Below are positions 35,344 to 44,902 of a DNA stretch of 64,000 nt, one piece after another. The position numbers and the translations under genes are program-made. Positions within the stretch are counted from its first letter, which is position 1. Each line of letters begins with the position of its first letter. The notes beneath the pieces are model-generated. The model saw only the letters and a list, made by a program, of their open reading frames with translations, was not told where the DNA came from and searched no databases. The DNA comes from Oligoflexia bacterium (GTDB taxonomy: Bacteria > Bdellovibrionota > Bacteriovoracia > Bacteriovoracales > Bacteriovoracaceae): positions 1 through 64,000 of the forward strand of contig JADGAN010000002.1 of assembly GCA_015231955.1 (NCBI GenBank), read 5' to 3'.

Positions 35344-37009
35344 CAACACTATTGAGTTCAGCAGGCGTAGGTGTCTTCCAATGAGTGTAACCCTGGTTTC
35401 CAGGAGCTAAGGCCATTTTTCTAAATTCAACAAGAGGAGTCTTCAAACTACTACGCATCACTTTTGGTATCAACAGCCATCGCTCTCTCATCAAATCATA
35501 GGCCAAAATATCATCATCCAAAGATCGCCTCATATTGGCACGTCGAGGGGCCTCCAAAGAGAAGGGATCTTCTCTGGTGAGAATAACATAGTGATGAGTT
35601 AAACGATGAAGCAGCACTTTACTTCCAACTGGCATAAGCTGGCCAAGTCGGGGTACGCTAGTCACTGGATCATAGATTAAAGGTTCCAGGTCAGCGTCGC
35701 TTGCATTGGCAGTCGGTTGTTGAGCACTTTTACAAAGAGTGCGCAAGTGTTCTATTCTCACACCGCTGTTAAAGGCCTTCATTACCGTGACAATGCCTGC
35801 AAAGATGGCCGCTGCATTGGAGGAGCCTCGAAACTCTAGCCCATTGGAAAATGCAATACGTGCATCTTGGATTAATGTGTCTGGTTTTGGTCGCCCATCT
35901 GCCGTGGGACCAACAGAGGAAATCTTTTCTGCCTCACCCACAGTTATAGCAAAAGGGTTGTCTGCAGGGGGCATAATTTCACCATCGCTTGTATGATCGA
36001 GAAAGGAAATTGTGCCCTCTCGCTCCTCTTTGATCACTATTCGAAAGCGATCTTGAGGAACAAAGTTGTTGGAATTCATTTTAACCTTAATATGATAAAT
36101 CCCTTTATCCAAATCTTCAAGCGTGGCAACCTCCCTTGCATGACTGGATAAAAGTGGATCTTTTCCAGGGCCAGGGGCTTCTCCTCGCTGAATCAGTGTA
36201 GAGGAGGTCACTAAATTTCCACTATCATCATAGACCAAGAGATCGAGATCTTTTTTGGTATTATAATTTTCATCACTTGTGAAATCGCTCCAACTAAGCG
36301 TGATGGTTGCACTACCTTCATCAAATTTATTATCAAATCGTAGAAAATCAGCTGCACGAAAAAATAGAAATGGAGCTGGAGCTGAAGATGGAGATGGAGG
36401 TGTTGGCACTCTAGTTTCTTTGATCTTTCCATTATAAACCATATTCCCATAGTTTCCAGCAGCGTTGATCCAGATTACCCCAGAGCGCACCGCTTTTGTC
36501 ACCAAATCATTGATGAAACCAGAGCCATCCAAGTTTCCACCAAAAGGCCACACTTGACTATAAAGAACAATATCGATCTTCTTATCAATAACAAATTGTA
36601 CTGCGGCCTTGAAATTGGAAAAACCGTTGGTGTTGATTAAATAAAAGGAGGGGCCTGCAGTTGACTTTCCAGTTAGCGCCCACACGATTTGCGCCATTCC
36701 CAATCCATGCTTAGTTGGCGCAGGTGCAATCTCTGTGAGCTCTACAACTTGGGTACTAGGAGGTAATAGATTTTTCTCAGCAGCATAATCTGCAAATCCA
36801 TTATCCAGAATAGCTACTTTAACATTTTGTAAATTTTGATCATTCAAGTGAAAGGAGGTCATTCCAAATTTTTGCATAAGAGACTCCCATCCCACAACTT
36901 CGCTGGCGCTCCAAGCTGATCGAATGAACCATGAGCTAAAAAAAATGGTCGCTAGCACTGAGTATATTAAGAGATAGTAATCCCTAATGTTTTTGGTATT
37001 CATCTTCAA
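35327..37009 (-). CDS. Secreted subtilisin-like serine protease (S8)
   Basis: The 560-aa protein has a signal peptide (residues about 12-35). The S8 triad is readable: D69 in VAILDNG, H101 in KHGLGMAQIV, the oxyanion Asn in NAAGNYG and Ser in GSSNAAAIFAG. Between them lies a pre-peptidase-like beta region (ATITLSWSDFTSDENYNTKKDLDLLVYDDSGNLV). The C-terminus (DPFSLEAPRRANMRRSLDDDILAYDLMRERWLLIPKVMRS) looks like an extra small domain. The His and Ser motifs are weaker than in classical subtilisins. It shares a 3' overlap with the radical SAM gene, which may be only gene packing. Confidence 0.8.
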   Translation of the reverse strand: MKMNTKNIRDYYLLIYSVLATIFFSSWFIRSAWSASEVVGWESLMQKFGMTSFHLNDQNLQNVKVAILDNGFADYAAEKNLLPPSTQVVELTEIAPAPTKHGLGMAQIVWALTGKSTAGPSFYLINTNGFSNFKAAVQFVIDKKIDIVLYSQVWPFGGNLDGSGFINDLVTKAVRSGVIWINAAGNYGNMVYNGKIKETRVPTPPSPSSAPAPFLFFRAADFLRFDNKFDEGSATITLSWSDFTSDENYNTKKDLDLLVYDDSGNLVTSSTLIQRGEAPGPGKDPLLSSHAREVATLEDLDKGIYHIKVKMNSNNFVPQDRFRIVIKEEREGTISFLDHTSDGEIMPPADNPFAITVGEAEKISSVGPTADGRPKPDTLIQDARIAFSNGLEFRGSSNAAAIFAGIVTVMKAFNSGVRIEHLRTLCKSAQQPTANASDADLEPLIYDPVTSVPRLGQLMPVGSKVLLHRLTHHYVILTREDPFSLEAPRRANMRRSLDDDILAYDLMRERWLLIPKVMRSSLKTPLVEFRKMALAPGNQGYTHWKTPTPAELNSVVRRLH

Positions 37010-37104
37010 ATCATCTTTTATTGTTAGAAGGCCCCTATCCTGACTATCAAGACAGGAGCTTTCTAATATTAAAATTTAGTTTTAGTTAAGCTTGCACTTC
37101 CTTT

Positions 37105-37641
37105 TTATCTCCACCCACGATTCCTGTCATGGTGGCGATCACGTCGATTGTCTCTAAAATCACGGTGGTGGCCACGATCATAATAGTTTCGATAGGAGTC
37201 TCTATTGTAGTAATAATTGTAGCAATCACGCCCACGATAGTACGAATGTGATGGGTAGTAGTTGTAATTTCTTCCATGGTTATAGTAACCATAGTTGAAA
37301 TAACCTCCAATTGTAGAGATTGCGTTCCAGGCCCAATTCCAAGACTCATCCGAGGAGACTTGATCAAGCTCAGAGAGTGGAGCAACACTTTCAATCAAAT
37401 TTTCCTCTTTAAGAGAGTCTAAGAGCACCGCCTCTGCAGCAGCATCATCCTCCACCACACCTTCATTAAGCGTGGCCTTGAAAACTTCACGCCTGCCATC
37501 AGCAGTAATGTGAACGACAAGACCTTGAGGAACATCCTTATCCATAGTAGAAACTGGATCTAGTTCCGACGCACCTGCTTCAAAATTTATGAATGGGTTT
37601 GCGAAGAACGCCATCAAGAACATTAAAGTTAACCTCTTCAT
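37105..37641 (-). CDS. Secreted protein with Tyr/Asn/Arg-rich tail, 178 aa
   Basis: The start at 37641 (MKRLTLMFLMAF) has AAAGGA six bases upstream. A signal peptide is followed by an acidic middle. The last 70 residues are built of Tyr, Asn, His, Arg and Asp (GGYFNYGYYNHGRNYNYYPSHSYYRGRD, then RDNRRDRHHDRNRGWR). Low-complexity tyrosine-rich tails like this occur in surface or matrix proteins. No family was recognised. It lies between two other secreted-protein genes on the same strand. Confidence 0.65.
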   Translation of the reverse strand: MKRLTLMFLMAFFANPFINFEAGASELDPVSTMDKDVPQGLVVHITADGRREVFKATLNEGVVEDDAAAEAVLLDSLKEENLIESVAPLSELDQVSSDESWNWAWNAISTIGGYFNYGYYNHGRNYNYYPSHSYYRGRDCYNYYYNRDSYRNYYDRGHHRDFRDNRRDRHHDRNRGWR

Positions 37642-37675
37642 AGACAATCCTTTGGTTATGACTGCTTGATAATAA

Positions 37676-37719
37676 ATAAAAAAGCGAAGAGGAGTGTTGC
37701 AGTCTTAACTCCTCTTCGC
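37676..37719 (-). terminator. Intrinsic terminator of the 37741-38196 gene
   Basis: On the minus strand GCGAAGAGGAG, a 14-base loop and CTCCTCTTCGC form a perfect 11-bp stem (arms 37709-37719 and 37684-37694), followed by six T residues. It ends transcription before the Tyr-rich protein gene, so that gene needs its own promoter. Confidence 0.85.
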
Positions 37720-37740
37720 AAATTTGCACGATAATTTCAC

Positions 37741-38196
37741 TTATTGGCCTAAAAATTCATAAAGTGATTGCCTGACCTGTAAATAGCGTTGATAGATATG
37801 AGGATAATCGTAATAGGTGTCATAAAGGTATCGCTCAACAGGCATCCACGCGCTCCGTATTTTTTGTAACGTGTATTCACAATTATCAGAATTGTGGTCA
37901 AAGGGTTGAATAATTAAGTTAGGTCGAATGGGATCATCTGAAGGAGTTAACAGAGAGCAATAGCGTAAGCGACTAACCTCCGATGCAAATTTAGCAACAG
38001 ATGCCTTCACTGGAACTCTTAAAGAACTAACCTGCACTTGATAGTTTAGTGCTTCGCTAGCATTTTGAAGTGTAGCTGCCAACTCTTCATCAAAACTTCC
38101 ATCTGGATTGTTATGATCCGCAAAAGAGAAGTTGACACTAAAGAGAGCAATAAAAAGGGTAACCGCCGTACTAAAAATAATTTGTTGCAAGTTCAT
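37741..38196 (-). CDS. Small secreted protein of unknown function, 151 aa
   Basis: The start at 38196 (MNLQQIIFSTAVTLF) follows AAGGAGACAAA, a good RBS; the longer frame to 38250 has none. A signal peptide ends near SFA-D. The mature part is helical and ends in a Tyr-rich region (YLYDTYYDYPHIYQRYLQVRQSLYEFLGQ). It contains two cysteines (RYCSLLT, NCEYTL) that could pair in the periplasm. No family was recognised. Confidence 0.65.
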   Translation of the reverse strand: MNLQQIIFSTAVTLFIALFSVNFSFADHNNPDGSFDEELAATLQNASEALNYQVQVSSLRVPVKASVAKFASEVSRLRYCSLLTPSDDPIRPNLIIQPFDHNSDNCEYTLQKIRSAWMPVERYLYDTYYDYPHIYQRYLQVRQSLYEFLGQ

Positions 38197-38509
38197 TTTG
38201 TCTCCTTGAGATGAAGTTCTTAATAAGCTTTGATGCAAAAAATATTCCACGCAATTTCACTCTTCACCACTCTCTGCAATTGCCACTTCTCCTCTTAAAA
38301 CTACGATTAAGCAGGCAGTGCGATTGGATACTTAAAAAAATAAACGGGGACAAAAAGATACTAAAAATGCAAGTTGCGTTTTTTGGATGTATTTGTTCCT
38401 TCATTGATTATCCCTTCATCGAAAATTTTTATTGGTTTGTTGATGTTTCGCCAGTAGTCTTATGGCGAATTGGATAACCTTATCCTACTATAAAGCAAAA
38501 GGAATTTTT
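38197..38509. other. Divergent intergenic region, no convincing gene
   Basis: The 313 bases separate two divergent genes. An 88-codon open frame on the plus strand (38211-38477) has no RBS and an atypical composition, and I do not call it. A short dyad GGATAA-CC-TTATCC lies at 38473-38486, followed by TACTATAAA, which may be part of the promoter of the 38510 gene. Confidence 0.5.
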
Positions 38510-39073
38510 ATGGCACTCACACAATCAAAAGACCTCCCGATGGGAACGCTTGCCCCAAGCTTTAAGCTACTAGAGGTTTCTTCAAAGCAGATGCTTGACC
38601 TGGAAAAGATAAGATCCCCGAAGGCGACCGTCATTATGTTTATCTGCAACCATTGCCCTTATGTCATCCATATCCAAAAAGAGTTGTTGCGCTTAGTTTA
38701 CAACTATCAGTCCCAAGGAGTGAGTTTTTGTGGTATCTCTGCAAACGATCCTATCCATTACCCAGATGATGCACCAGAAAAGATGCAAGAAATAGCAGAA
38801 AAATTTCACTACCCATTCCCTTACCTTTTTGATGAAGATCAAAAAGTGGCCAAGGCCTATGGTGCCGAATGCACTCCCGAATTTTTTGTTTTTGATAAAA
38901 ATTTACAACTACGTTATCACGGCCGTTTTGATGACTCCTCTCCAGGAAAAAAGATCCTTCCTTCAGGGAAGGATCTTGCTCACGTATTAGATTGCCTACT
39001 TCGTGGAGAAGCGAAAGAGTTTAAAACCATGCCCTCAATGGGATGTAGTATTAAGTGGAAGGCCAAAGCGTAA
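38510..39073 (+). CDS. Thioredoxin-fold protein (AhpC/TSA-like peroxiredoxin family)
   Basis: The start at 38510 (MALTQSKDLPMGTLAP) has AAGGA six bases upstream; the longer frame has no RBS. The 187-aa protein holds CNHCPYV in the place of the peroxiredoxin or thioredoxin active site. It then shows VSFCGISANDPIHYPDDAPEKMQEIAEKFHYPFPYLFDEDQKVAKAYGAECTPEFFVFD, including the cis-Pro TPE motif. This is the usual pattern of small cytoplasmic thioredoxin-family proteins of unknown substrate. Its 3' end overlaps the acyl-CoA dehydrogenase gene by 39 bases, tail to tail. Confidence 0.85.
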   Translation: MALTQSKDLPMGTLAPSFKLLEVSSKQMLDLEKIRSPKATVIMFICNHCPYVIHIQKELLRLVYNYQSQGVSFCGISANDPIHYPDDAPEKMQEIAEKFHYPFPYLFDEDQKVAKAYGAECTPEFFVFDKNLQLRYHGRFDDSSPGKKILPSGKDLAHVLDCLLRGEAKEFKTMPSMGCSIKWKAKA

Positions 39074-40744
39074 AATATTATGAGCAATTCCTAAATTTTG
39101 AGTCAGCAAGTGGCGACAGAAAATTCTAAAATCGAGAAGTTTGCTTTGTAGATAATGCTTATTCTCTTCGTCTTCAGGGCCTCTGCTTAATTGTGTGGCC
39201 GCCACATTTGCATGACAAAGCAATTGCCAACCAACAATGAGATGTCCACAAAAGGTGAGTGTGTCCGAGGCATAGGCCAAAATCGTCTCAGGAGAAATTT
39301 GGGCAAATTTTTTAAGAATCAACTGCAACTCTTGCAAGACGGTTTTAAAGAGTTGCAACTCTTCGCTCCATTGTTGCGCCCCAAATTGCTTCCCAAATTG
39401 CTCCGCAAGTGTTACTTCCTTTGTAATTTTTTCCAATAAAGCTTGCAGACCACTACCTTTATCGCGCAAAATTTTTCTCATCACAAAATCAAGCGCCTGA
39501 ATACCATTCGTGCCTTCATAAACGGCAGCAACCTTAGTATCGCGTACATATTGTTCAATGCCATAGTCACGACAAAGACCATAACCACCATGAACCTGAA
39601 TCGCATCTAAAGCAACATTAACTCCATGGTCACTACAATAGGCCTTGCAAATAGGAGTCAGTAACGCAATCTCAGTATTGACCTCAGGATTTTTATCAGC
39701 GTGATCAAAAAGATTGGCCACATATAAAATAAGTGCACGCATTCCACGAGAAGTCGCCTGCATTTTCAATAGCAGACGAGAAACATCGGGATGTTTATAG
39801 ATCTCCTTTGCAAATTGTACACGTTCTCTGGCGTACTTCAAAGACAGCAGAGTTGCACTATTGGCCTGTGACTCCCCTTGAATCCCACAGAGCAGTCGCG
39901 CCTCGTTCATTAGCAAAAACATATTGACCATGCCATCCATCTCATTACCAAGCAACTCACCCACACATTCACCAAACTCACCAAAGGTCATTTCACAAGT
40001 AGCAGAACTATGAATGCCTATCTTGTCTTCCACTTTGGTGCAAATCACATTATTGCTTTTACCAGTCTCAACATCAAAACGGGGAACAATGAAAAGCGAT
40101 AGCCCCTTCGTGCCCTCAATCGCAGCAGAGGTGCGTGCCAAAACTAAGTGAATGTTATTGCAGTAAAGATCACTTTCACCTGAAGTAATGAAAGTTTTAG
40201 TCCCTTTGATCGAGTATTTTCCACTAGGCAGTTTTTCCGCACTGGTTACCACCGCCCCCACATCACTTCCCGCCCCGGCCTCCGTTAGGCACATTGTCCC
40301 TCCCCAGGTACCAGAGATCATTTTATCCACATAGATCGATTTCTGTGTTGCCGTTCCCAACTTCAAAATCAAGTTCAGTGCACCTTTAGAAAGTGCAAGA
40401 TAGTTATTAAAGGCAACATTGGCGCCATTCATACAAGAGGAGCAAGCGACTGTTACTGCATTTGGAACATCCATACCACCCACATCTTCCGGCATGCCCA
40501 GAGCAAACCAACCATTATCATAGAACAATTTTTTTATGTGATGGTAGCAGTGAGGAGCTTTTACACCCTCTGGAGTTAATGTGGTTCCCTCTTTGTCCCC
40601 TATCGCTCTTGTCGGCCACACTTCCGTTGCTACAAATTTGTAAAATTGTGCTAGCACCTCTTTTAATTCGTCAGAGGCCTCCATCCCTAAAACCTCAAAT
40701 AGTCCAAAGTGCAGATCACGCGTGTCATAAAGGTATTCTGACAT
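39035..40744 (-). CDS. Acyl-CoA dehydrogenase (DmdC-like, long form)
   Basis: The start at 40744 (MSEYLYDTRDLHFGLFEV) has AAGGG six bases upstream. The 569-aa flavoenzyme carries CLTEAGAGSDVGAVVTSA, KTFITSGE and QVHGGYGLCRDYGIEQYVRDTKVAAVYEGTNGIQALDFVMRKI, the family flavin- and substrate-binding blocks. The long C-terminal helical region and the N-terminal YLYDTRD segment point to the DmdC (3-methylmercaptopropionyl-CoA dehydrogenase)-like branch. That branch also acts on other acyl-CoAs in beta-oxidation, so the exact substrate is open. The acyl-CoA ligase at 56914 could supply substrate. Confidence 0.9.
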   Translation of the reverse strand: MSEYLYDTRDLHFGLFEVLGMEASDELKEVLAQFYKFVATEVWPTRAIGDKEGTTLTPEGVKAPHCYHHIKKLFYDNGWFALGMPEDVGGMDVPNAVTVACSSCMNGANVAFNNYLALSKGALNLILKLGTATQKSIYVDKMISGTWGGTMCLTEAGAGSDVGAVVTSAEKLPSGKYSIKGTKTFITSGESDLYCNNIHLVLARTSAAIEGTKGLSLFIVPRFDVETGKSNNVICTKVEDKIGIHSSATCEMTFGEFGECVGELLGNEMDGMVNMFLLMNEARLLCGIQGESQANSATLLSLKYARERVQFAKEIYKHPDVSRLLLKMQATSRGMRALILYVANLFDHADKNPEVNTEIALLTPICKAYCSDHGVNVALDAIQVHGGYGLCRDYGIEQYVRDTKVAAVYEGTNGIQALDFVMRKILRDKGSGLQALLEKITKEVTLAEQFGKQFGAQQWSEELQLFKTVLQELQLILKKFAQISPETILAYASDTLTFCGHLIVGWQLLCHANVAATQLSRGPEDEENKHYLQSKLLDFRIFCRHLLTQNLGIAHNILRFGLPLNTTSH

Positions 40745-40962
40745 AATTATCCCTTTGTAGGCGTTAAGATTAAGATCCCTTGCCACTATAGAGCAACTTA
40801 ATTGGACTCTGCCACCAAATTATTGCTTATCATTCTATCACCAAATTCTAATAACCGTATTTAATGGATCACTATGATCCAATCTGTCCGCTTATATTAT
40901 TTAAGACAAGCATCTCGATACTAAGGTAGATAGAAATTCAAACAACCAATGAGGAGGTTTGT

Positions 40963-41925
40963 ATGATAAAAATGTCCACCCTCTTTACACTCATTCTATT
41001 TTCAATTAGTAGCTTTAGTAGTTTTCATCTTGCGAATGCCTTTGCTAATCACCATAAGAATCTCACACCGCAAGTAATGAATTTCTATAATCAAAGTGAC
41101 ATCTACTTAACTGCTAATGAAAAATTAAAATTACAAAAATATCATATTATTTTTGTTCCTGGCATGCTCTCTGGCTTAGGTAAATTGGTATTTGAAAAAA
41201 ATTTCAATCAACAAAAAAAATTTTTCAATCAAATAATGGAGGATCCCTTGTTTTCAGTGATTGCTGATACTAACACTGCTACTGCCATTTCGGTTAATCT
41301 CCCTTATTTGAAAAAGCTCATTGATAAAAGTGATCACCCCGTGATTCTTTGGGGCCACAGTAAAGGCGGATTAGAGTGTTTGGAATTACTCATTTTATAT
41401 CCAGAACTTATGAAAAAGGTTAAAGGCATAATCACCTTTCAGGCACCCTTTCATGGTTCTGAGGCGGCCGACTATATCTCTGGCCGTCTCATTTTAAGAA
41501 CACTGATGACTACACTTTTTAAGTCCTTAGGGGGTTCCTATCAAGTAATGAGAGATTTTGAAACCGCACCTAGGAAAGAGTTTTTACAGTTGTATCGCAA
41601 TGAGATCAATGAGCTTATCTCGAAAATTCCCTTTATCACTTTGGTAGGATGGCTAGATCAATTAGAGCAGCAAACTTATTTCTTAAGCTGGGGTGGATTG
41701 TTTTCGGGAATAATCTTCCCCTTTGGAAAAATTGTACGAAAACAAGGTGAGATTGAAAATGACTATCTAGTGACAAGATATTCCCAAAGGTTGGGCAATG
41801 CTGATTATGTTGAACATGATAGTGTCGATCATATCTCGCTTGTTATGTCTTCCGGACACAACAGTGTAGATAAAGTGAAATTTTCTTTGGCCATCTTAAA
41901 AGTGATGCTAACAAAGTTACCTTAA
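40963..41925 (+). CDS. Secreted lipase-like alpha/beta hydrolase
   Basis: The 320-aa protein has a signal peptide (MSTLFTLILFSISSFSSFHLANA) and a strong RBS (GAGGAGG). The strand IIFVPGMLSGLG supplies the oxyanion region. The nucleophile elbow is GHSKGG, followed by GIITFQAPFHGSEAADYI, a segment typical of triacylglycerol lipases. A final His is available in VEHDSVDHISLV, near a plausible catalytic Asp. It likely hydrolyses lipids or esters in the periplasm or outside. It is convergent with the C25 protease gene, with five bases between the stops. Confidence 0.8.
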   Translation: MIKMSTLFTLILFSISSFSSFHLANAFANHHKNLTPQVMNFYNQSDIYLTANEKLKLQKYHIIFVPGMLSGLGKLVFEKNFNQQKKFFNQIMEDPLFSVIADTNTATAISVNLPYLKKLIDKSDHPVILWGHSKGGLECLELLILYPELMKKVKGIITFQAPFHGSEAADYISGRLILRTLMTTLFKSLGGSYQVMRDFETAPRKEFLQLYRNEINELISKIPFITLVGWLDQLEQQTYFLSWGGLFSGIIFPFGKIVRKQGEIENDYLVTRYSQRLGNADYVEHDSVDHISLVMSSGHNSVDKVKFSLAILKVMLTKLP

Positions 41926-41930
41926 CTCCT

Positions 41931-43814
41931 CTATCTTTTAGCTTTTACCGATAATGCTGGATCACCAAAAAAGTTTGCGGCCCAGATTACCCAACGTGCT
42001 TCCTGATGATCGATATAAATCAAGATATCTTCTTTAGATTTCTGATGAGCAAGTGCAAACTTCATTTCGTTTTCCATAAGCAAGCGATGAATAAAGAAGC
42101 GGTTAAGAATTTGTGAAGTTCCTGGCGTTTTAGTGGAAGTGGGTTCAGGATCTTCCGGACCCAAACCATAGCTAGAATTAGAAATCGTTGCAAAGGCACC
42201 TTTCTCTCCTGTAAAAAAATGTTCAATAATAGAATCATCTGTAGGAAAATTTCCAGGAAAACATCCTTGGGTGTAATAAAAGAATGGCCGGGCATTTTTA
42301 AATTCACGATAAGACCATCCCCCATTAATTCTCATATTGTAGGTTTTGCTTGAATGCCCTAAATGATTGATCACTAGATAATCTTTAGCATTAACCTCAG
42401 TAGATGCTTCTACACCTGTCCACTTGCTTCTTGCATTGGAATCGTACATTTTCTTTATTGTCCAGGAAGTATCAAATCCCTTGCTGGTAAAACCGTGATC
42501 ATTCACTTCTCCAATCAGATCATCCATATAATCCCCACCCCAAAGGTTCAATTCTTTGAATAATTCCTCGCCTAGTAAAAACGCGTTGGGGTCTCTTGTG
42601 CCAGCATTATAATTATAAACATCAAGGCCTTTTTTAATCACGTTTGCTAGCTCTGTTGCATTATCAACCGGCATACGTCCAACGGTCACCTCACATAGAA
42701 AGTCCACATCCCCACCATTGGCACCATCGTTTGCTTCTCCCCAAATACCATTGCCATTGCCATCAAAATCACCATCAAGACAACCATAATAAAAATCAGC
42801 GGGGATCTGTTCACTGATATCCATCCAGCGACCATTATATCCACGAATTTTAGCATAGAGTTTACGATAAGGGATCATGGGGGCACGCTCATCAGCATCC
42901 CCTGCTAGGAGTACAAAGCGGATGTTACTTGCGGCATACTCCTTTTTAATAAAATTTCTTAATTTCTGAGCATTATCAACTCCTCTTTCCTGCGAAATTG
43001 CGGTCGCCACATCGACAATCTTTACCTTAAGCCCTCTCTTTTGTTCTAAATACTCTTTAAAGGCATTTAAATTATACGCATTACTAGAGCGAATTAAATT
43101 AGCGGTACTGATGATAAGATAATCGTAAGTGTTACTTTTTTCTCCACTTTTTTCTGAAAAATGGTAGTAGTTATCAATGGCATCCTTGTTATCAATCATC
43201 GCCCAAACATCATCAGCATGATCCGCCAAATGCTTTAGGCCCTTCTCGTTTCCACCATTTGCTTTATCAAAAGTGTAGACAATTTCTAACTCAATGGTTG
43301 ATGCGAAGTGGACTTCATTAGTGGCATTAATAAAAATCGGATGAATTTTACTAAGAAGGAGAGTGTATCCATGATATTTTTGTAGGGAATGATAAGATGA
43401 TGCCTCCGGGTAATCGCTAGTCGTTTCAAACTTCTGACTTTTGCTGAGCAATTTATTAAAGTTCCTTGGAAAAGAGAGTGGCAACATTGAGTTTGCAATT
43501 TTAATATTAAAATTATTTCCAAGTTTCTTAAGATTCATTCTTTTAACAACAACTGATTTTACTCTGCTATTATAAGGTAATAAAAGGCGTACCATTCTAA
43601 AAGGGAGCACCGGCTTGCCACTGGCAATAGACTGATAGGTATCCTCCATCTCAAACTGATCAAATCCCTGGGTTGTTACTATTTTGGGATCACTAAAAAA
43701 ATAGGAGTATGTTATTTTCTCCTCGTTTGCTTGCACATTCACCAATGCCAACAAAATCATCAAACACAAACAACGATACAAAATCGAACAATAAAATCTA
43801 TAGTAAAATTTCAT
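41931..43814 (-). CDS. Gingipain-like cysteine protease (peptidase family C25)
   Basis: The 627-aa protein has a signal peptide (residues about 10-28) and a prodomain-like N-terminal 200 residues with VKSVVVKRMNLKKL. The catalytic region begins at DYLIISTANLIRSSNAYNLNAFKEYLEQKRGLKVKIVDV. It contains RFVLLAGDADE, VGRMPVDNATELANVI, the catalytic His in NHLGHSS and Cys in YYTQGCFPGNF, all in family order. Known C25 enzymes are secreted by Bacteroidota for protein degradation. This copy ends right after the protease domain, without the Bacteroidota type IX sorting domain. The RBS GAGGAG is good. Confidence 0.85.
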   Translation of the reverse strand: MKFYYRFYCSILYRCLCLMILLALVNVQANEEKITYSYFFSDPKIVTTQGFDQFEMEDTYQSIASGKPVLPFRMVRLLLPYNSRVKSVVVKRMNLKKLGNNFNIKIANSMLPLSFPRNFNKLLSKSQKFETTSDYPEASSYHSLQKYHGYTLLLSKIHPIFINATNEVHFASTIELEIVYTFDKANGGNEKGLKHLADHADDVWAMIDNKDAIDNYYHFSEKSGEKSNTYDYLIISTANLIRSSNAYNLNAFKEYLEQKRGLKVKIVDVATAISQERGVDNAQKLRNFIKKEYAASNIRFVLLAGDADERAPMIPYRKLYAKIRGYNGRWMDISEQIPADFYYGCLDGDFDGNGNGIWGEANDGANGGDVDFLCEVTVGRMPVDNATELANVIKKGLDVYNYNAGTRDPNAFLLGEELFKELNLWGGDYMDDLIGEVNDHGFTSKGFDTSWTIKKMYDSNARSKWTGVEASTEVNAKDYLVINHLGHSSKTYNMRINGGWSYREFKNARPFFYYTQGCFPGNFPTDDSIIEHFFTGEKGAFATISNSSYGLGPEDPEPTSTKTPGTSQILNRFFIHRLLMENEMKFALAHQKSKEDILIYIDHQEARWVIWAANFFGDPALSVKAKR

Positions 43815-44180
43815 TAAATCTCCTCGCGCAAAATCTAAATACTTATTTTCCCTAACATTTCCTAGTATTTCCTATTATGAAATCAAACAAACTCTTTAGG
43901 AACTATTACTATCTTACATTTTAATTCAATCACTTTGCATATTCCCTTGGTAAAATGGAACAAATGGATCCAAATTAAATTTATCCCCCCTTTCGCCTTC
44001 CTTTCGCCTGTTTTATCAGGCAGTCTCTCTTATATCATGTAAGGAGGAAGTCGCCGTAACCCCTTGCTTTACATGGCCTTTTAAAGAAAAGCGAACTTTG
44101 TGAACAGTGAATATAAAAAAAGGTGGGATACTATAAGAAGTTCCCTAGGAACCGTCTGTTGAAATAAAAGTGAGGCCTCA
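43815..44180. other. Intergenic region of 366 bases, short dyads only
   Basis: No gene is supported. There is a GCCTG-TTTTAT-CAGGC hairpin near 44006-44021, two ATTTCCTA units near 43857, and a GTTCC-CTA-GGAAC dyad at 44140-44152. The dyad sits just before the zinc ribbon gene and may be its control site. TACTAT at 44129-44134 is a possible -10 box. Confidence 0.4.
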
Positions 44181-44399
44181 ATGAAAAAAACACCTGTCCC
44201 TTTTTGCGAATGCCCTAAATGTGGATACACCTCTGCCCGTGGTAAAAAATGTGCAATGTGCGGGAAACAGCTCATCCCTCCAGTAGAAAAAACAAAAAAG
44301 GTTGCTACCGAGGTTGTTGTTCATAAAGATGCGGAAAGTGCTAAGGCCATGTCGCCCGCAGAGTACGACCTGCTTTTCTCCGTACCTAAAAAAAAATAG
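44181..44399 (+). CDS. Small zinc-ribbon protein, 72 aa
   Basis: Two cysteine pairs (CPKC and CAMC) 15 residues apart make a rubredoxin-like or zinc-ribbon knuckle. The remainder is basic with a short helix (SPAEYDLLFSV). GAGG lies five bases before the ATG. Proteins of this kind bind nucleic acid or protein partners. It stands alone on the plus strand. Confidence 0.7.
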   Translation: MKKTPVPFCECPKCGYTSARGKKCAMCGKQLIPPVEKTKKVATEVVVHKDAESAKAMSPAEYDLLFSVPKKK

Positions 44400-44533
44400 G
44401 CATGCCTTTCTAAAACATGCTGATTTACCTTGGTTAAACATTGAGGCAGAGCGAGCATTACCCAGAATCCGCACTTGGATAATCTATAGCTCCGGTGAAG
44501 AATAATCGCTGTACATACGCTCATTTTTTTAAA

Positions 44534-44606
44534 CCGACCGCATTTAGGAGTTATCGCGGTTGTCGTGTTTATCGCGTTTAATCCCAAAAGTCAGCCGGCA
44601 CTAATT
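44534..44606 (+). repeat. Direct repeat copy 1 flanking the toxin-antitoxin segment
   Basis: The 73-base copy matches 45531-45595 base for base apart from a nine-base insertion (44566-44574) and a few substitutions. Both begin CCGACCG, contain TTTAGGAGTTATCGCGGTTGTCG and CCCAAAAGTC, and end GCCGGCA. The ends are partly complementary, so the unit can fold. Confidence 0.85.
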
Positions 44607-44677
44607 GGCCTCTTCTTGACTTAGTTCAATGACTAGACTAATTTGAAAGAACGTCTATGGCAGAGGAGGATTGAATT

Positions 44678-44902
44678 ATGAAAACCGTAAATATTCATCA
44701 GGCCAAAACGCATCTATCTCGATTGATCGAGGATGTGTTGAATGGAGAAGATGTCTTTATTGCAAAAGGGAATAGACCTCTGGTTAAGTTGACTCTTATT
44801 GAAAACAATAAGACTCGTGAAATTGGCCGCCTCAAAGGGAAGATCCAAATCAACTCCGATTTTGATGAACCTTTGGACGATTTTAAGGAGTATGAAAAAT
44901 GA
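44678..44902 (+). CDS. Antitoxin of the Phd/YefM type
   Basis: The 74-aa protein starts MKTVNIHQAKTHLSRLIEDVLNGEDVFIAKGNRPLVKL, the standard Phd fold N-terminus that binds operator DNA. The C-terminal half (RLKGKIQINSDFDEPLDDFKEYE) is the flexible part that blocks the toxin. It overlaps the toxin start by four bases. A GAGGA site precedes the ATG. It should repress its own operon together with the toxin. Confidence 0.9.
   Translation: MKTVNIHQAKTHLSRLIEDVLNGEDVFIAKGNRPLVKLTLIENNKTREIGRLKGKIQINSDFDEPLDDFKEYEK

Noticed and set aside
38211-38477. 88-codon open frame between divergent genes
   Set aside because: No RBS, composition unlike neighbours, and it covers the likely promoter of the 38510 gene.
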